The position numbers were made by a program, and so were the translations under genes. 64,000 nt of DNA from JAKACA01 sp963769255 (GTDB lineage: Bacteria; Actinomycetota; Acidimicrobiia; Acidimicrobiales; Bog-793): NCBI GenBank assembly GCA_963769255.1, contig CAVYKV010000003.1, positions 62,001 to 126,000 on the forward strand. The letters run 5' to 3'. Position 1 is the first letter of the stretch; every line of letters starts with the position of its first letter. The notes below the pieces were generated by a model. That model did no database searches and was not told the origin of the DNA. It saw only the letters and a list, made by a program, of their open reading frames with translations. Shown one piece after another: positions 1 to 8,748 of this stretch.

Positions 1-255
1 CAGCGTCAGTTGCAGGGAACCCAGCTTGCGGGCGACTCTCGCCGTGTCGACATCGGCGGAGGAACTGCGCTGCGACCTGGCGAGCGCCTGCCGCAACAGC
101 TCCTCGGCGCCACCGTAGAGATGCTGCGCGAGCGCCCGGTCGGCACGCGCCTCGAGACGGCGCCCCGCCCGGCGCCCCCACGGCACCCCGGGTGACCGGC
201 GGCGTATCGGCGGGGCGTCCCCGTCTGCGGTCGACACGCCACCATGTTGCCCCAC
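1..255 (-). CDS. Unidentified protein, 3' end outside window
   Basis: An open minus-strand frame begins at GTG 255-253, only 4 bp after the stop of the upstream hydantoinase, and runs off the left edge after 85 codons. The product starts with a Gly/Arg/Pro-rich stretch. It then becomes a regular charged helical sequence with motifs such as LEARADRAL and GAEELLRQALARS. A later GTG at about 198 is an alternative start. No family is recognised. The tight spacing suggests that it is the next gene of the hydantoinase operon. It does not look like a transporter permease, since no membrane segment is seen in the visible part. Confidence 0.45.
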   Translation of the reverse strand, partial: MGQHGGVSTADGDAPPIRRRSPGVPWGRRAGRRLEARADRALAQHLYGGAEELLRQALARSQRSSSADVDTARVARKLGSLQLTL

Positions 256-259
256 ACGC

Positions 260-1684
260 TCAACGGGCAGGACTGGGCGCCGACTCCACATAGTGGCCGC
301 CGCCCTCGGCCACCCAACCGCCCTCGGCGATGACGTCGCCACGACGAACCGTGAGGCGGGGGCGGCCGATCATCGTCCTGCCCTCGTAGATGGACGCCTC
401 CGCCTCGGGTGGGAGCTCGCTGGGGCCGAACACCCACCGCTCCTCCGGGTCGACCACGACGAAATCGGCGTCGCTGCCGAGCCGGAGCTCCCCCTTCTGG
501 GGCGACATGGCGAAGCACCTGGCAGGGTTGCCGGCCATGACGGCGGCGAGCGTCGGCCAGTCGATACGGCCCTCGGCGATCCCATGCGTGAGCATGAGGG
601 GGAGGGAGGCGAACGCCTCCGAGAAACCCGGTATGGCATCCCACAAGCTCTTCCCCGCCTTCTCCTCCGGTGTGAAGCGGCAGTTGTCCGATCCGAGCAC
701 GCTGATGGAGCCGCGCCGCAGCGCCCGCCACATGGCGGCGACGTCGCGCCGCCCACGCACCGGCGGGTTCACCTTGCCGCGGGCGCCGACCTCCCAGGGG
801 AAGTCGGCCAGGAGATAGTGGGGGCAGGTCTCGCCGACGATGTCGGCACCGCGTCGCTTGAGGTACTCGATGGTGCGAACCCCTTCGGCCGAGGAGACGT
901 GCGGGATGTAGACGCGGCCCCTCGCCTCGCGGGCCAGCATGCCGACGTCGAAGATCTGCATGGCCTCGCAGACGTCGGGCCGCGACCTCGTCCACCATTC
1001 GAGCGTGTCGTGCTCGGCGCGGTAGCGAGACTTGAGGACGTCGCAGACCCCGGGCTCTTCGCAGTGCACCATCGCCTGTGTGGGCCGGGCGGGGGAGTCG
1101 AGCCGACCGACGACTTCGAGCACCTGGAAGATGAAGGCCATGTCCACCGTCGTGATACCGAATTCCTCGGCCGCCTCCCCCGTGTAGCTGGGGAACATCT
1201 TGAACGAGGTGACGCTCGCCTCGACGAGGCTCGGCACGTCGTCGAGGTCGGCGGGCCGACAGGGGTTGCCCGTGTAGCGAACGTCGACGGGCGAGCGCGG
1301 GGAGATGGCCTCTTTGGCCAGGTGTAGCAGGGGCGTGCCGTCACGGCGCCGGCTCGTCGTGATCCAACTCTGCCCATGGGCGTTCTCGTGGTCCGTCACG
1401 ATCGTCGTCACCCCGCCCCGGGCGGCCGAGCGCGTCTCGGTGACGAGGTCCTGGAGGAATTTGGCGTCGTCGGCGCTGCCCCCCGTTCCGAGGTGGAAGT
1501 GCGGGTCGATGACGCCGGGGAAGATGACACCTCCGCGGGCGTCGATCTCGACGTCCGAGGCGGGGAGACTCGGTACCTCCCCGATCGCGACGATGACCCC
1601 GTCCTCGCTGGCGAGCCCGCCCGGCACGACTCCGTCCGGGGTGACCACCAGGCCGTTGAACACCGACAGGCTCGCCACGCTCAC
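260..1684 (-). CDS. D-hydantoinase/dihydropyrimidinase-family amidohydrolase (1)
   Basis: This is a 474-residue cyclic amidohydrolase of the metal-dependent hydantoinase/allantoinase superfamily, which hydrolyses ring amide bonds in cyclic ureides or imides. The binuclear metal site is visible. It comprises DPHFHLG near residue 60, a candidate carboxylated lysine in SFKMF near residue 150, histidines in MVHCEEPG and IPHVSS, and the aspartate in GSDNC. The C-terminus has the typical SDADFVVVDPE beta-sandwich sequence. It lies 67 bp downstream of a second paralogue on the same strand. The exact substrate cannot be told from sequence. Hydantoins, dihydropyrimidines and allantoin-like compounds are all possible. 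Confidence 0.85.
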   Translation of the reverse strand: MSVASLSVFNGLVVTPDGVVPGGLASEDGVIVAIGEVPSLPASDVEIDARGGVIFPGVIDPHFHLGTGGSADDAKFLQDLVTETRSAARGGVTTIVTDHENAHGQSWITTSRRRDGTPLLHLAKEAISPRSPVDVRYTGNPCRPADLDDVPSLVEASVTSFKMFPSYTGEAAEEFGITTVDMAFIFQVLEVVGRLDSPARPTQAMVHCEEPGVCDVLKSRYRAEHDTLEWWTRSRPDVCEAMQIFDVGMLAREARGRVYIPHVSSAEGVRTIEYLKRRGADIVGETCPHYLLADFPWEVGARGKVNPPVRGRRDVAAMWRALRRGSISVLGSDNCRFTPEEKAGKSLWDAIPGFSEAFASLPLMLTHGIAEGRIDWPTLAAVMAGNPARCFAMSPQKGELRLGSDADFVVVDPEERWVFGPSELPPEAEASIYEGRTMIGRPRLTVRRGDVIAEGGWVAEGGGHYVESAPSPAR

Positions 1685-1751
1685 CTCCCAGATGATTGAG
1701 ATGACGGCGAAGCGCCGACGTGAGTGATCCCGGCTGATTGGTCGGAGAGCG

Positions 1752-3161
1752 TCACCCCGGCAGGGAGCGGGCGAGGTGCTCGCCGCGCGGCTGCTCGGCG
1801 ACGACCTCCCCGTTCTCGACGGCGACCTCGCCCCGGAACACCGTCATCGTCGGCACCCCCCGTACGGGCTTGCCCTCCCAGAGGGAGTAGTCGGCCTTGC
1901 CTCGATAGCGGTGCACCCCGAGCACCATGTCGTCGTCGGGGTCGACGACGACGAGATCGGCGTCCGAACCGGGTGCGATGACGCCCTTGCGGGGGTACAG
2001 CCCGTACTGACGGGCGGCGTTCTCCGAGGTCACCTTGGCGAGGACGGACGGGGTGATGCGTCCCTTGGCCACCCCCTCATTCCAGAGCAACGGCAGCGTG
2101 TCGGCCACCTGCAGGTTGAGGCCGACGCGGCACTCCCAGAAGTCCGTGCCGCCCTTGTAGCGGCTCGAATACGTCAGGGTGTCCGTGCCGACGAAGCTGA
2201 TCGTCCCGTCGGCGATGCCTCCCCAGAGCGCCTCCTGATCGGCCTGTCGCCGGATGGGGGGCTGCACCTTGGCCTTGGCTCCCATCCCGGCGGCGTCGAA
2301 CTCGTCCGCCGTCCCGCACAGGTAGGCCGCCAGCGTCTCGCCCATGATGCTCATGCCCTGCGCCTTCATGGCACGGATCGTCTCCACCGTGAACCGGGAG
2401 CTGACGTGGACCGGGTACATCGTGACCTTCGTGTGATTGGCGATCAGCCCGTAGCCGTGCACCTGCAGGCTCTCGGCCCAGTCCGGGCTCGTCTCCGACC
2501 AGGCGACGAGGTTGCCGATGGGGTTCAGGTCCCGCATCCGGTCGACCAGCACGCCACGGGAGGTCGGCTCCTCGGCGTGGATGGAGGCGAAGGCGTGCCG
2601 GCTGCTGGCCTTGATGACCTCGCAGGCCTCCATGAAGAAGTCGGGTGGGATGCCGTTCGGATCCATGCCGAACGACGCCGCCTGCTCGCCCACGTACCCC
2701 GTGTAGAACTTGAAGGCCGTGCCGCCCGCCGCGATGATCCCCGGGATCTTCTCGATCTGGTTGCGCCGCGTCACGACGGTGTTGATCTTGTAGTCGACGT
2801 GGCTGTTGCCGCCGGCACACTTGAGGGCGCGGTGGAACAGCTCGTCGAGTGGGCTGTCCTCGATGAGCGTCGTGTTGCAGATCGTCGTGACGCCGCCCAC
2901 GAGGCAGTCCTTGCTGTCGTGGCGGAAGTCCTCCCTCATCGTGTCGTCGTTGTCCTCGTCGCCGATGCCGAAGTGGACGTGGGGGTCGATGAGGCCCGGG
3001 AGGAGCACCTTGCCCCGCAGGTCGACGACGCGGCGGCCGTCCCCGAGCACCTCGTCGGCGCCCACCGCCGTGATGCGTTCGCCGTCGACGGCCACCCCTC
3101 CGAGGAGCTCTCCGGCCGGGGTGACGACGAGGCCGCCCTTGAGGACGAGATCGTGGGTCAT
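1752..3161 (-). CDS. D-hydantoinase/dihydropyrimidinase-family amidohydrolase (2)
   Basis: This 469-residue protein is a paralogue of the preceding amidohydrolase. It has LPGLIDPHVHFG for the first metal histidines, a lysine in AFKFYTGY, histidines in SIHAEEP and YPVHVSS, and aspartate in VGTDTLTY. The start was placed at ATG 3161-3159, which overlaps the stop of the amidotransferase gene (ATGA) and has an AGGAGG site 7 bases upstream. The open frame continues 111 codons further upstream, but that part is only the other frame of the neighbouring gene. Two different hydantoinases in one operon suggest two substrates or a hetero-oligomer; that is inference. Confidence 0.87.
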   Translation of the reverse strand: MTHDLVLKGGLVVTPAGELLGGVAVDGERITAVGADEVLGDGRRVVDLRGKVLLPGLIDPHVHFGIGDEDNDDTMREDFRHDSKDCLVGGVTTICNTTLIEDSPLDELFHRALKCAGGNSHVDYKINTVVTRRNQIEKIPGIIAAGGTAFKFYTGYVGEQAASFGMDPNGIPPDFFMEACEVIKASSRHAFASIHAEEPTSRGVLVDRMRDLNPIGNLVAWSETSPDWAESLQVHGYGLIANHTKVTMYPVHVSSRFTVETIRAMKAQGMSIMGETLAAYLCGTADEFDAAGMGAKAKVQPPIRRQADQEALWGGIADGTISFVGTDTLTYSSRYKGGTDFWECRVGLNLQVADTLPLLWNEGVAKGRITPSVLAKVTSENAARQYGLYPRKGVIAPGSDADLVVVDPDDDMVLGVHRYRGKADYSLWEGKPVRGVPTMTVFRGEVAVENGEVVAEQPRGEHLARSLPG

Positions 3162-3862
3162 GCTGTTGCCTCCTTCGTGGTCCGGGCACTGCTGCGGCCG
3201 GCGTCGCCATCGAGCAGCCGCCGCACCGCCCGCTCGAGGATTCGCAGACCCGCCGGATGGGCCTCGTCGGCCAGCTCCGGGTGGAACTGTGTGCCCCACC
3301 AGGGTCGGCCCTCCACGGCGAGGGCCTGCACGCTGCACGCCTCGTTGCGTGCCAGCACCCTGACCGAGGGCGGGAGCGACGTCACCTCGTCGGTGTGGTG
3401 TTGGTAGACCTCGACCTCCGCCGGCAGATCCGCGAAGAGCTGCGAGCCCGTGTCGAGCGCCACGGTCGTGAAGCCCCTCTCCTCCTCCCGGCACCGCCGG
3501 AAGGCTGCTCCTTCGAAGCGGGCGAGCAGCTGCATGCCGGCGCAGATGCCGAAGACGGGGCCGCCGAAGGCCTTCACGCCGTCGCCGAAGGCGGCGAGGT
3601 CATCGTCGTCGTGCGCCGACCAGGGGGCGTGGGAGCCCGTGAGCACGAGGGCGGCGACGCCTTCCAGGTCCGACGAATACAGGTCCGACGAATCCAGGTA
3701 GTGCGACACCGTCACCTCGGCGCCGGCGATGCGGGAGACCTTCTCCGCCAGGCCGGCGACCTCCTGGCGCTGGGACGCCGAGACGTAGTCGGGGTGCTCG
3801 GTCACGATGACGGCGATGCGGCGACCGCCCGCCTCCGGGAGCGAGCCGTCTACTCCAGCCAT
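3158..3862 (-). CDS. Class I glutamine amidotransferase-like protein
   Basis: This is a 234-residue stand-alone GATase1 domain. The nucleophile elbow FGICAGMQLL and the His-Glu pair in TQFHPEL give a complete Cys-His-Glu triad, so glutaminase or gamma-glutamyl hydrolase activity is likely. The ATG at 3862-3860 lies inside the 3' end of the solute-binding protein gene (13 bp overlap). The stop overlaps the start of hydantoinase 2, so the three genes are translationally coupled. The partner that would receive ammonia, or the gamma-glutamyl substrate, is not identifiable. A role in removing a gamma-glutamyl group, as PuuD does, is one possibility. Confidence 0.82.
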   Translation of the reverse strand: MAGVDGSLPEAGGRRIAVIVTEHPDYVSASQRQEVAGLAEKVSRIAGAEVTVSHYLDSSDLYSSDLEGVAALVLTGSHAPWSAHDDDDLAAFGDGVKAFGGPVFGICAGMQLLARFEGAAFRRCREEERGFTTVALDTGSQLFADLPAEVEVYQHHTDEVTSLPPSVRVLARNEACSVQALAVEGRPWWGTQFHPELADEAHPAGLRILERAVRRLLDGDAGRSSARTTKEATA

Positions 3863-5461
3863 GCCGTCTCCCAGCTGCAGTTGCCGAGCGGGATGCCTCC
3901 TCCGGCGCCAGCTGGGAATCCGTTCACGCGTGTGCTCATGAGGTCCACGATCTTGTTGTAGGCGGGGATGATGTAGCCGCCCTCGTTGAAGTCGATCTGC
4001 TGCATCTCGTGGCAGATGTCCCGCCGCGTGTTGACGTCGAGCGTCGAGTTCGCTTCGTTGTAGAGCTGGATGTAGCGGGGGTTGTCGAAGTGGCACTCGT
4101 TGAACGGCGAGTTGGGCAAGGTCGCCTGCGCCACCTGGGAGAGATACGGGTTGTAGTCCCAGTAGTCCTGGGCGAAGGTGTACTTGAGATAGCCCGGCCC
4201 GAAGAAGCTCGCCGACGGCAGCTTGTCGAGATTGATGGTCACCCCGGCCGCCTTCGCCTGCTGTGCCAGCACCTCGGCGCAGTTCACGACACCGCCGGCG
4301 ATGTCGGAGGTGACGAGCGACACGGTGAGGTTCTCGTGGCCGGCTTGCTTGAGGAGGAACTTCGCCTGCGCGATGTCCTGCTCGCGGTGCAACGAGGCGT
4401 CGTAGTCGGGGTCGTGCTGACCGAAGATGTCGTTGCCGACGGAGGCGAAGCCGTCGAAGGCGATCTCCACGATCTGCGGCCGGTCGACGATGAAGCGCAT
4501 CGCCTGGCGGACGCGCACGTCGTTGAACGGCGGTTGGTCGACGCGCATCGTGAAGGGAATCCACTGCCCGCTGCCCGAGATCAACGTCTTCAGCCCCGAC
4601 ACCTTCTCGGCCTCCGGCACGACGGTGAGGTCCGCCTCGCAGTAGACGTCGACGTTGCCGGCTTCGAGGGCGTTGAAGGCGCTCGTGTCGTCGGTGAACG
4701 AGTCGATGATGGTGAGGGTGTCGAGGTAGGGCAGGCCGCTCTTCCAGTAGTTCTCGTTGCGCTCGAAGACGCTCTGCACGGCCGCCTCCATGCTCTTGAA
4801 CTTGAACGGGCCCGTCCCGACGGGGTTCTTCGGGTCATAGCCGACCGGGACGATGCCGTAGTTGTAGCTGGGGAACAGCTGCTCGGGAAGCGTGGCGAGC
4901 GGGCGGGTCGTGTGCAGGCGCAGCGTGCGGTCGTCGAGGATCTGCATGCTGTTGAGGTCGACGAGCGAGAGGACGGAGAAGCCGTTGAGGGGTGCCTTCG
5001 GGTCGGCGATGCGGCGGATCGTGTAGGCGAGGTCCTCCGCTCCGAGCGTCTTGCCGTTGTGGAACGTGACGCCCGACTTGACCCGGATGGTCCAGGTGGA
5101 GGCGTCGGCACTCGGCGTCATCTCCTCAGCGAGGTCGTACACGACGTCCGTGCCCGCCTCGTTGTAGGTGACGAGGCCGTTGTAGAGGGCCGTCACCCGG
5201 ATCAGAATCCGGCGTGCTGACCTCGGCGTCGCCGTCGAGCGTGTCACTGGAGGAGCCGCCGAGGACCGCCACGCTCAGGTTGCCGCCCCGCTTGGCGGCC
5301 GGGGCCGCCGTGCTCGTCGTGGTCGAACCGCTGCTCCCGCAGGCGCCGAGAAGACCCCCCGTCGCCGCGAGCGCCGCCCCGGCGCCGGAGAGGCGAAGGA
5401 AGTCACGCCGAGACAGCCCATGGTTCCCGCTCGGCTCGGTTGACGTGCGCGAAGAACTCAT
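3850..5461 (-). CDS. Family 5 ABC transporter solute-binding lipoprotein (one frameshift)
   Basis: This is a secreted substrate-binding protein of the peptide/nickel/oligopeptide ABC transporter family. The N-terminus (ATG 5461) has a twin-arginine signal (SRRDFLRLSG) followed by a lipobox-like LLGAC, so it is probably Tat-exported and lipid-anchored. The rest has SBP_bac_5 features: TFHNGKTLGAEDLAYTIRRI, then VGTGPFKFKS, then VRQAMRFIVDR. The frame breaks at about 5205-5216. The N-terminal frame is open down to 5126 and the body frame opens at 5247, and one missing base after STPD would join them. No permease or ATPase genes are visible in the window; they may lie to the left. Confidence 0.8.
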
Positions 5462-5489
5462 CTCTCCCCCAAGGATGGACGGTTCATGA

Positions 5490-5528
5490 GGACCAAAAGT
5501 GGTATGCTAGTGATACCAATCTTGGTCC
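5490..5528. promoter_or_regulatory. Nested inverted-repeat operator before the solute-binding protein gene
   Basis: A 39-bp two-fold symmetric site fills the gap between the GntR gene stop (5530) and the binding-protein ATG (5461). The outer arms GGACCAA (5490-5496) and TTGGTCC (5522-5528) flank perfect inner arms TGGTAT (5500-5505) and ATACCA (5513-5518) with a 7-base centre. TGGT...ACCA half-sites are typical of GntR/FCD regulators, and one is encoded next door. Part of the sequence (TTGGTCCGTCA) recurs at 7689-7699. It could also act as an RNA hairpin after the regulator gene. Confidence 0.6.
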
Positions 5529-5529
5529 G

Positions 5530-6327
5530 TCAAGTACCTTCCGGTGGTGAGCTCGGCTCCGAGCGCTGAATGAGGAAGGACGGGATGCGGCGCAGCCTGG
5601 CCCGTCCGTAGGTCGCCTCGCAGAGCCGCTCGAGGTGGGCGAAGTGGTCGTCCATGACGTCCTCGATCTCCTCCGGGTCGCCCCGCATGATGGCCGCCAG
5701 TGTCGATTCGTGCAGGTCGATACGCACCGAGAGGGGCTTGTCGTCCACGACCGAGACGACCGCCTGCAGCCGCCGGTAGATCGACCGCATGGCCAGCTCG
5801 AGCTCGAGGTTCCCACTCGCCCGCCAGAGCTGGCGGTGGAACCGCGCATTGCTGAGCCAGTACTGCTGCGACTCCGGCGTCGCCGCCCGTTGCAGCTCGA
5901 TGGTCTCCCGCATGGCGGCGAAGTCCTGCTCGGTACCGCGCAAGGCCGCCAGCTGCGCCACCCGCGGCTCGAGGGCCCGGCGCGCCTCGAGGATCATGAA
6001 GACGTGCTCGGTCTCGAGCGGCGCCTGCGGATCGGCCAGCTCCGGGACCCAGACGGAGGCCACCCGCGTCCCCCCGCCCGGGCCCGAGACGACGGAGAGG
6101 ACTCCGGCGTCCCCCAGCACCTCGAGGCCGTCGCGCAAGGTGCGCCGGCTGACCCCCATGGCGGCGGCGAGCTGCCGCTCACCCGGGAGCAGCTGTCCCT
6201 GCACGACCTTGCCGATGCGGATGAGATCGGCAATCTGATCGACCACGGCGTCGACCGTCCGCGGCACCTCGACGGGCGCGAAGAGAGACACGGGGGCCCG
6301 CGTCGAGCTCGGGGGTGTGGGGCTCAT
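5530..6327 (-). CDS. GntR-family transcriptional regulator (FCD/FadR subfamily)
   Basis: This is a 265-residue regulator. The N-terminal winged helix is clear (VVDQIADLIRIGKV, then LLPGERQLAAAMGVSRRTLR), and it is followed by an all-helical FCD ligand domain. That domain has the metal-site pattern (LEARRALEPRVAQLAA, HRQLWRASGN, DLHESTLAAI, DDHFAHLERL). ATG 6327-6325 overlaps the stop of the upstream lyase gene by 4 bp, so the two are co-translated. The ligand may be aspartate, fumarate or another carboxylate, given that FCD proteins commonly bind carboxylates and the neighbours degrade asparagine and aspartate. Its likely operators are the TGGT...ACCA sites at 5490-5528 and 7690-7707. Confidence 0.88.
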   Translation of the reverse strand: MSPTPPSSTRAPVSLFAPVEVPRTVDAVVDQIADLIRIGKVVQGQLLPGERQLAAAMGVSRRTLRDGLEVLGDAGVLSVVSGPGGGTRVASVWVPELADPQAPLETEHVFMILEARRALEPRVAQLAALRGTEQDFAAMRETIELQRAATPESQQYWLSNARFHRQLWRASGNLELELAMRSIYRRLQAVVSVVDDKPLSVRIDLHESTLAAIMRGDPEEIEDVMDDHFAHLERLCEATYGRARLRRIPSFLIQRSEPSSPPEGT

Positions 6328-7652
6328 GGCCTGCCGTGCGCAGCGGCTGCCCTCGAGGCGGCCGCATAGCCGTCCCGCCGCGCCAGCTCCACCCGCTCGC
6401 TGAGGGAACCCTGCAGGTGCCGGGCCACCGCGTCCGCCTGCCACTCGAGGCCGTCGATGCACCGGCGGGCGAAGATGCGAGCCACGGCGGCGACGTCGGC
6501 GAGCGAGGCCAAGAGGTGGCGGGCCACGACCGGCTCCATGACGTTCAGCTCGAGCTCGCCGGCGCCGGCGGCAGCCTCCACCACGGCGGCGGCGCCTCTC
6601 ACCTCGAAACCCACCTGCATCACGAGCTCCGGGATCACGGGATTGACCTTGCCCGGCATGATCGACGAGCCGACCTGGACGGCGGGCAGGCGGACCTCGC
6701 CGACGCCTCCGAGCGGCCCCGAGCTGAGGAAGCGAAGGTCGGCGGCGATCTTCGACATCACGAGCATGGAGCGCACCAGACCGGAGGCCACCGCCACATA
6801 CTGGTCGATGTGTGCGAGGGCGTCGAAGGGATCGGCGACGGCCGACACGGCCCGCCCCGTCTCGTCGGCGAGGTAGCCCACGACGAGCGAGCGGTACCCG
6901 GGAGCGGAACCGAGACCCGTCCCGACGGCCGTCGCACCGAGCGGCACCGCCAGCAACCGCTCGCCGGCGGCGCCCAGGTCCGCGGACACTCGCCCGAGTG
7001 CCGACGCCTGCCCGTGCGCCACGGCACGGACCGGCACAGGCAGGGCGTCTTGCAGGCAGGTGCGCCCGAGGCGCTCCATCTCCCCGGCCCTGTCGCCGCT
7101 TGCGGCCAACGCCTCGGCAAGCCGACCGAGTCCTGCCATGGTGTCGGAGGCACGCGCCACGACAGCGAGCTGCAGCGCCGTCGGGTAGACGTCGTTCGTC
7201 GACTGCGAGCGGTTCACATGGTTGTTCGGGTGCGCGAGGTCGTAGGCGCCCCGGCGCCCGCCGAGCAACTCGGCGGCCCGGTTGGCGATGACCTCGTTGG
7301 CGTTCATGTTGGTGGCCGTGCCTCCCCCGCCCTGCACCACGTCGAGGGGGAAATGCTCGTCCAGGCGGTTCGCCGCCACCTCCCGGGCGGCGCGCAAGAT
7401 GGCCTCGCCGAGCTGCTCGGGGATCTCGCCGAGGGCCATGTTGGCTCGCACGGCTGCCGCCTTCACCTGGCCGAGGGCTGCGACGAGCTCGGGGAGCGAC
7501 TGTAGGGTGACGCCCGACACACGGAAGTTCTCGCAGCCGCGCTGGGTCTGTGCGCCCCAGAGGGCGACCTCCGGGACGTCGATCTCGCCGAGAGCGTCGG
7601 CCTCCACGCGATGACTCGCAACGTCTCCGGCTCCGGCATCGGCTGCCGACAT
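6324..7652 (-). CDS. aspA: Aspartate ammonia-lyase (fumarase/aspartase superfamily)
   Basis: This 442-residue lyase probably converts L-aspartate to fumarate and ammonia. The superfamily signature loop GSSIMPGKVNP, the QSTNDVYPTALQ motif and GGGTATNMNANEVIANRA are all present. PVIPE after the signature is more aspartase-like than fumarase-like, and a divergent asparaginase gene next door supports aspartase. Fumarase or another superfamily lyase cannot be excluded. The start was set at ATG 7652-7650, which begins MSAADAG. The open frame extends 113 codons further upstream, but that region overlaps the divergent asparaginase gene and has no protein-like character. Confidence 0.82.
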   Translation of the reverse strand: MSAADAGAGDVASHRVEADALGEIDVPEVALWGAQTQRGCENFRVSGVTLQSLPELVAALGQVKAAAVRANMALGEIPEQLGEAILRAAREVAANRLDEHFPLDVVQGGGGTATNMNANEVIANRAAELLGGRRGAYDLAHPNNHVNRSQSTNDVYPTALQLAVVARASDTMAGLGRLAEALAASGDRAGEMERLGRTCLQDALPVPVRAVAHGQASALGRVSADLGAAGERLLAVPLGATAVGTGLGSAPGYRSLVVGYLADETGRAVSAVADPFDALAHIDQYVAVASGLVRSMLVMSKIAADLRFLSSGPLGGVGEVRLPAVQVGSSIMPGKVNPVIPELVMQVGFEVRGAAAVVEAAAGAGELELNVMEPVVARHLLASLADVAAVARIFARRCIDGLEWQADAVARHLQGSLSERVELARRDGYAAASRAAAAHGRP

Positions 7653-7689
7653 CCGTGTCCTCACTTTGGTGCCTTCAGGGGTCCATGTT

Positions 7690-7707
7690 TGGTCCGTCAC
7701 GATACCA
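7690..7707. promoter_or_regulatory. GntR-type operator-like site between aspA and the asparaginase gene
   Basis: The 85-bp divergent intergenic region contains TGGT (7690-7693) and ACCA (7704-7707) half-sites. They sit within TTTGGTCCGTCACGATACC, which shares TTGGTCCGTCA with the palindrome at 5490-5528. This position could let the adjacent GntR protein control both divergent genes. Symmetry is only partial. Confidence 0.5.
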
Positions 7708-7737
7708 TTACTAGGACGGCTGGTCGGGAGGGAAGGC

Positions 7738-8706
7738 ATGCCCGGAATACGGCTCATCGGCATGGGAGGCACCATCGCCTTCGCGGCATCGACACTCGGC
7801 GCCGTGCCCACCCTGGGCGCCGCCGATCTGTCGCGGGCGATGCCCGGCAGCGACGACGTCTCGCCCGTCGACCTGGCCGGCATCTCCAGTATCGGCATCA
7901 CGGAGGAGCACCTGCGTCTCCTCGTCGGCGAGATCGAGGCAGCCGTCGCCGGCGGGTACCGGGGGATCGTCGTCTCCCACGGCACGGACACGATGGAGGA
8001 GTCCGCCTACCTCGTCGCCCTCGCCGTCCCCCGCGCCGGCGTGCCCGTTGCCTTCACCGGGGCGATGCGCCACCACGGCGCCCCCGGCAGTGACGGCGAG
8101 GCAAACCTGGCAGACGCTCTCGCCGTCGCCCGACTCGGCGAGGCCGGCGGCCGGCTCGGGCCGGTCGTCGTCATGAACGGCCAGGTCCATGCCGCCCGCT
8201 TCGTGGCGAAGCGGCACAGCGTCGGGCTGGACGCCTTCTCCTCACCCGACGCCGGGCCGGTCGGAGCCGTCACGGAGGGACGCGTCTCGACATGGTTCAC
8301 GCCGACGTACGAGGACTTCGTGGGAGGTTTCGCTGCGGGGCCGCTGCCCCGGGTGGAGGTCGTGCACATGACGACGGCGTTCGACCCCGTCTTCATGGCG
8401 GGCCTGCCCGCTTCGAACCCCCGTGGCGTCGTACTGGCCGGCTTCGGGGGAGGGCACGCCCACACGTCCACGCTCGGGCTGATCGACCAGCTCGTCGCCA
8501 CGGGCATCCCCGTCGTGGCGGCCTCCCGCTGCGGCGCGGGCGACACGCTCCGGTCCACCTACGGCGTCGCCGGCACCGAGATCGACCTGCAGGATCGGGG
8601 GGTCGTCATGGCAGGTGCCCTCAGCCCGGTCAAAGTCCGCCTGCGGCTTGCCGTGGCGCTCGCCAACGGTCTCACCGCCTCCGCCGTCTTCCCGCTCGAC
8701 GACTGA
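7738..8706 (+). CDS. L-asparaginase
   Basis: This 322-residue asparaginase/glutaminase-family enzyme deamidates asparagine to aspartate. The two threonine nucleophile motifs are present: GMGGTIAF at residues 7-14 and VVSHGTDTMEES near residue 80. The C-terminal domain motifs are also complete. The ATG at 7738 has a GGGAGGGA ribosome site. No signal peptide is seen, so it is cytoplasmic. It is divergent from the aspartase gene, and together they would convert asparagine to fumarate and two ammonia molecules. Confidence 0.88.
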   Translation: MPGIRLIGMGGTIAFAASTLGAVPTLGAADLSRAMPGSDDVSPVDLAGISSIGITEEHLRLLVGEIEAAVAGGYRGIVVSHGTDTMEESAYLVALAVPRAGVPVAFTGAMRHHGAPGSDGEANLADALAVARLGEAGGRLGPVVVMNGQVHAARFVAKRHSVGLDAFSSPDAGPVGAVTEGRVSTWFTPTYEDFVGGFAAGPLPRVEVVHMTTAFDPVFMAGLPASNPRGVVLAGFGGGHAHTSTLGLIDQLVATGIPVVAASRCGAGDTLRSTYGVAGTEIDLQDRGVVMAGALSPVKVRLRLAVALANGLTASAVFPLDD

Positions 8707-8748
8707 AGACGGGGTGCGTGCCGGCCCCGCCGTACGCGAGGATGCGGC

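Noticed and set aside
3162..3494. N-terminal extension of hydantoinase 2
   Set aside because: These 111 codons are a second frame of the amidotransferase gene. The ATG at 3161 has a strong ribosome site and a 4-bp overlap with the upstream stop.
5205..5216. Programmed ribosomal frameshift in the solute-binding protein gene
   Set aside because: There is no slippery heptamer or downstream structure, and similar single-base breaks elsewhere in the window make sequence error or mutation more likely.
7653..7991. N-terminal extension of the aspartase gene
   Set aside because: It is antisense to the asparaginase gene and would cover its promoter; composition is low-complexity Pro/Ser/Arg.
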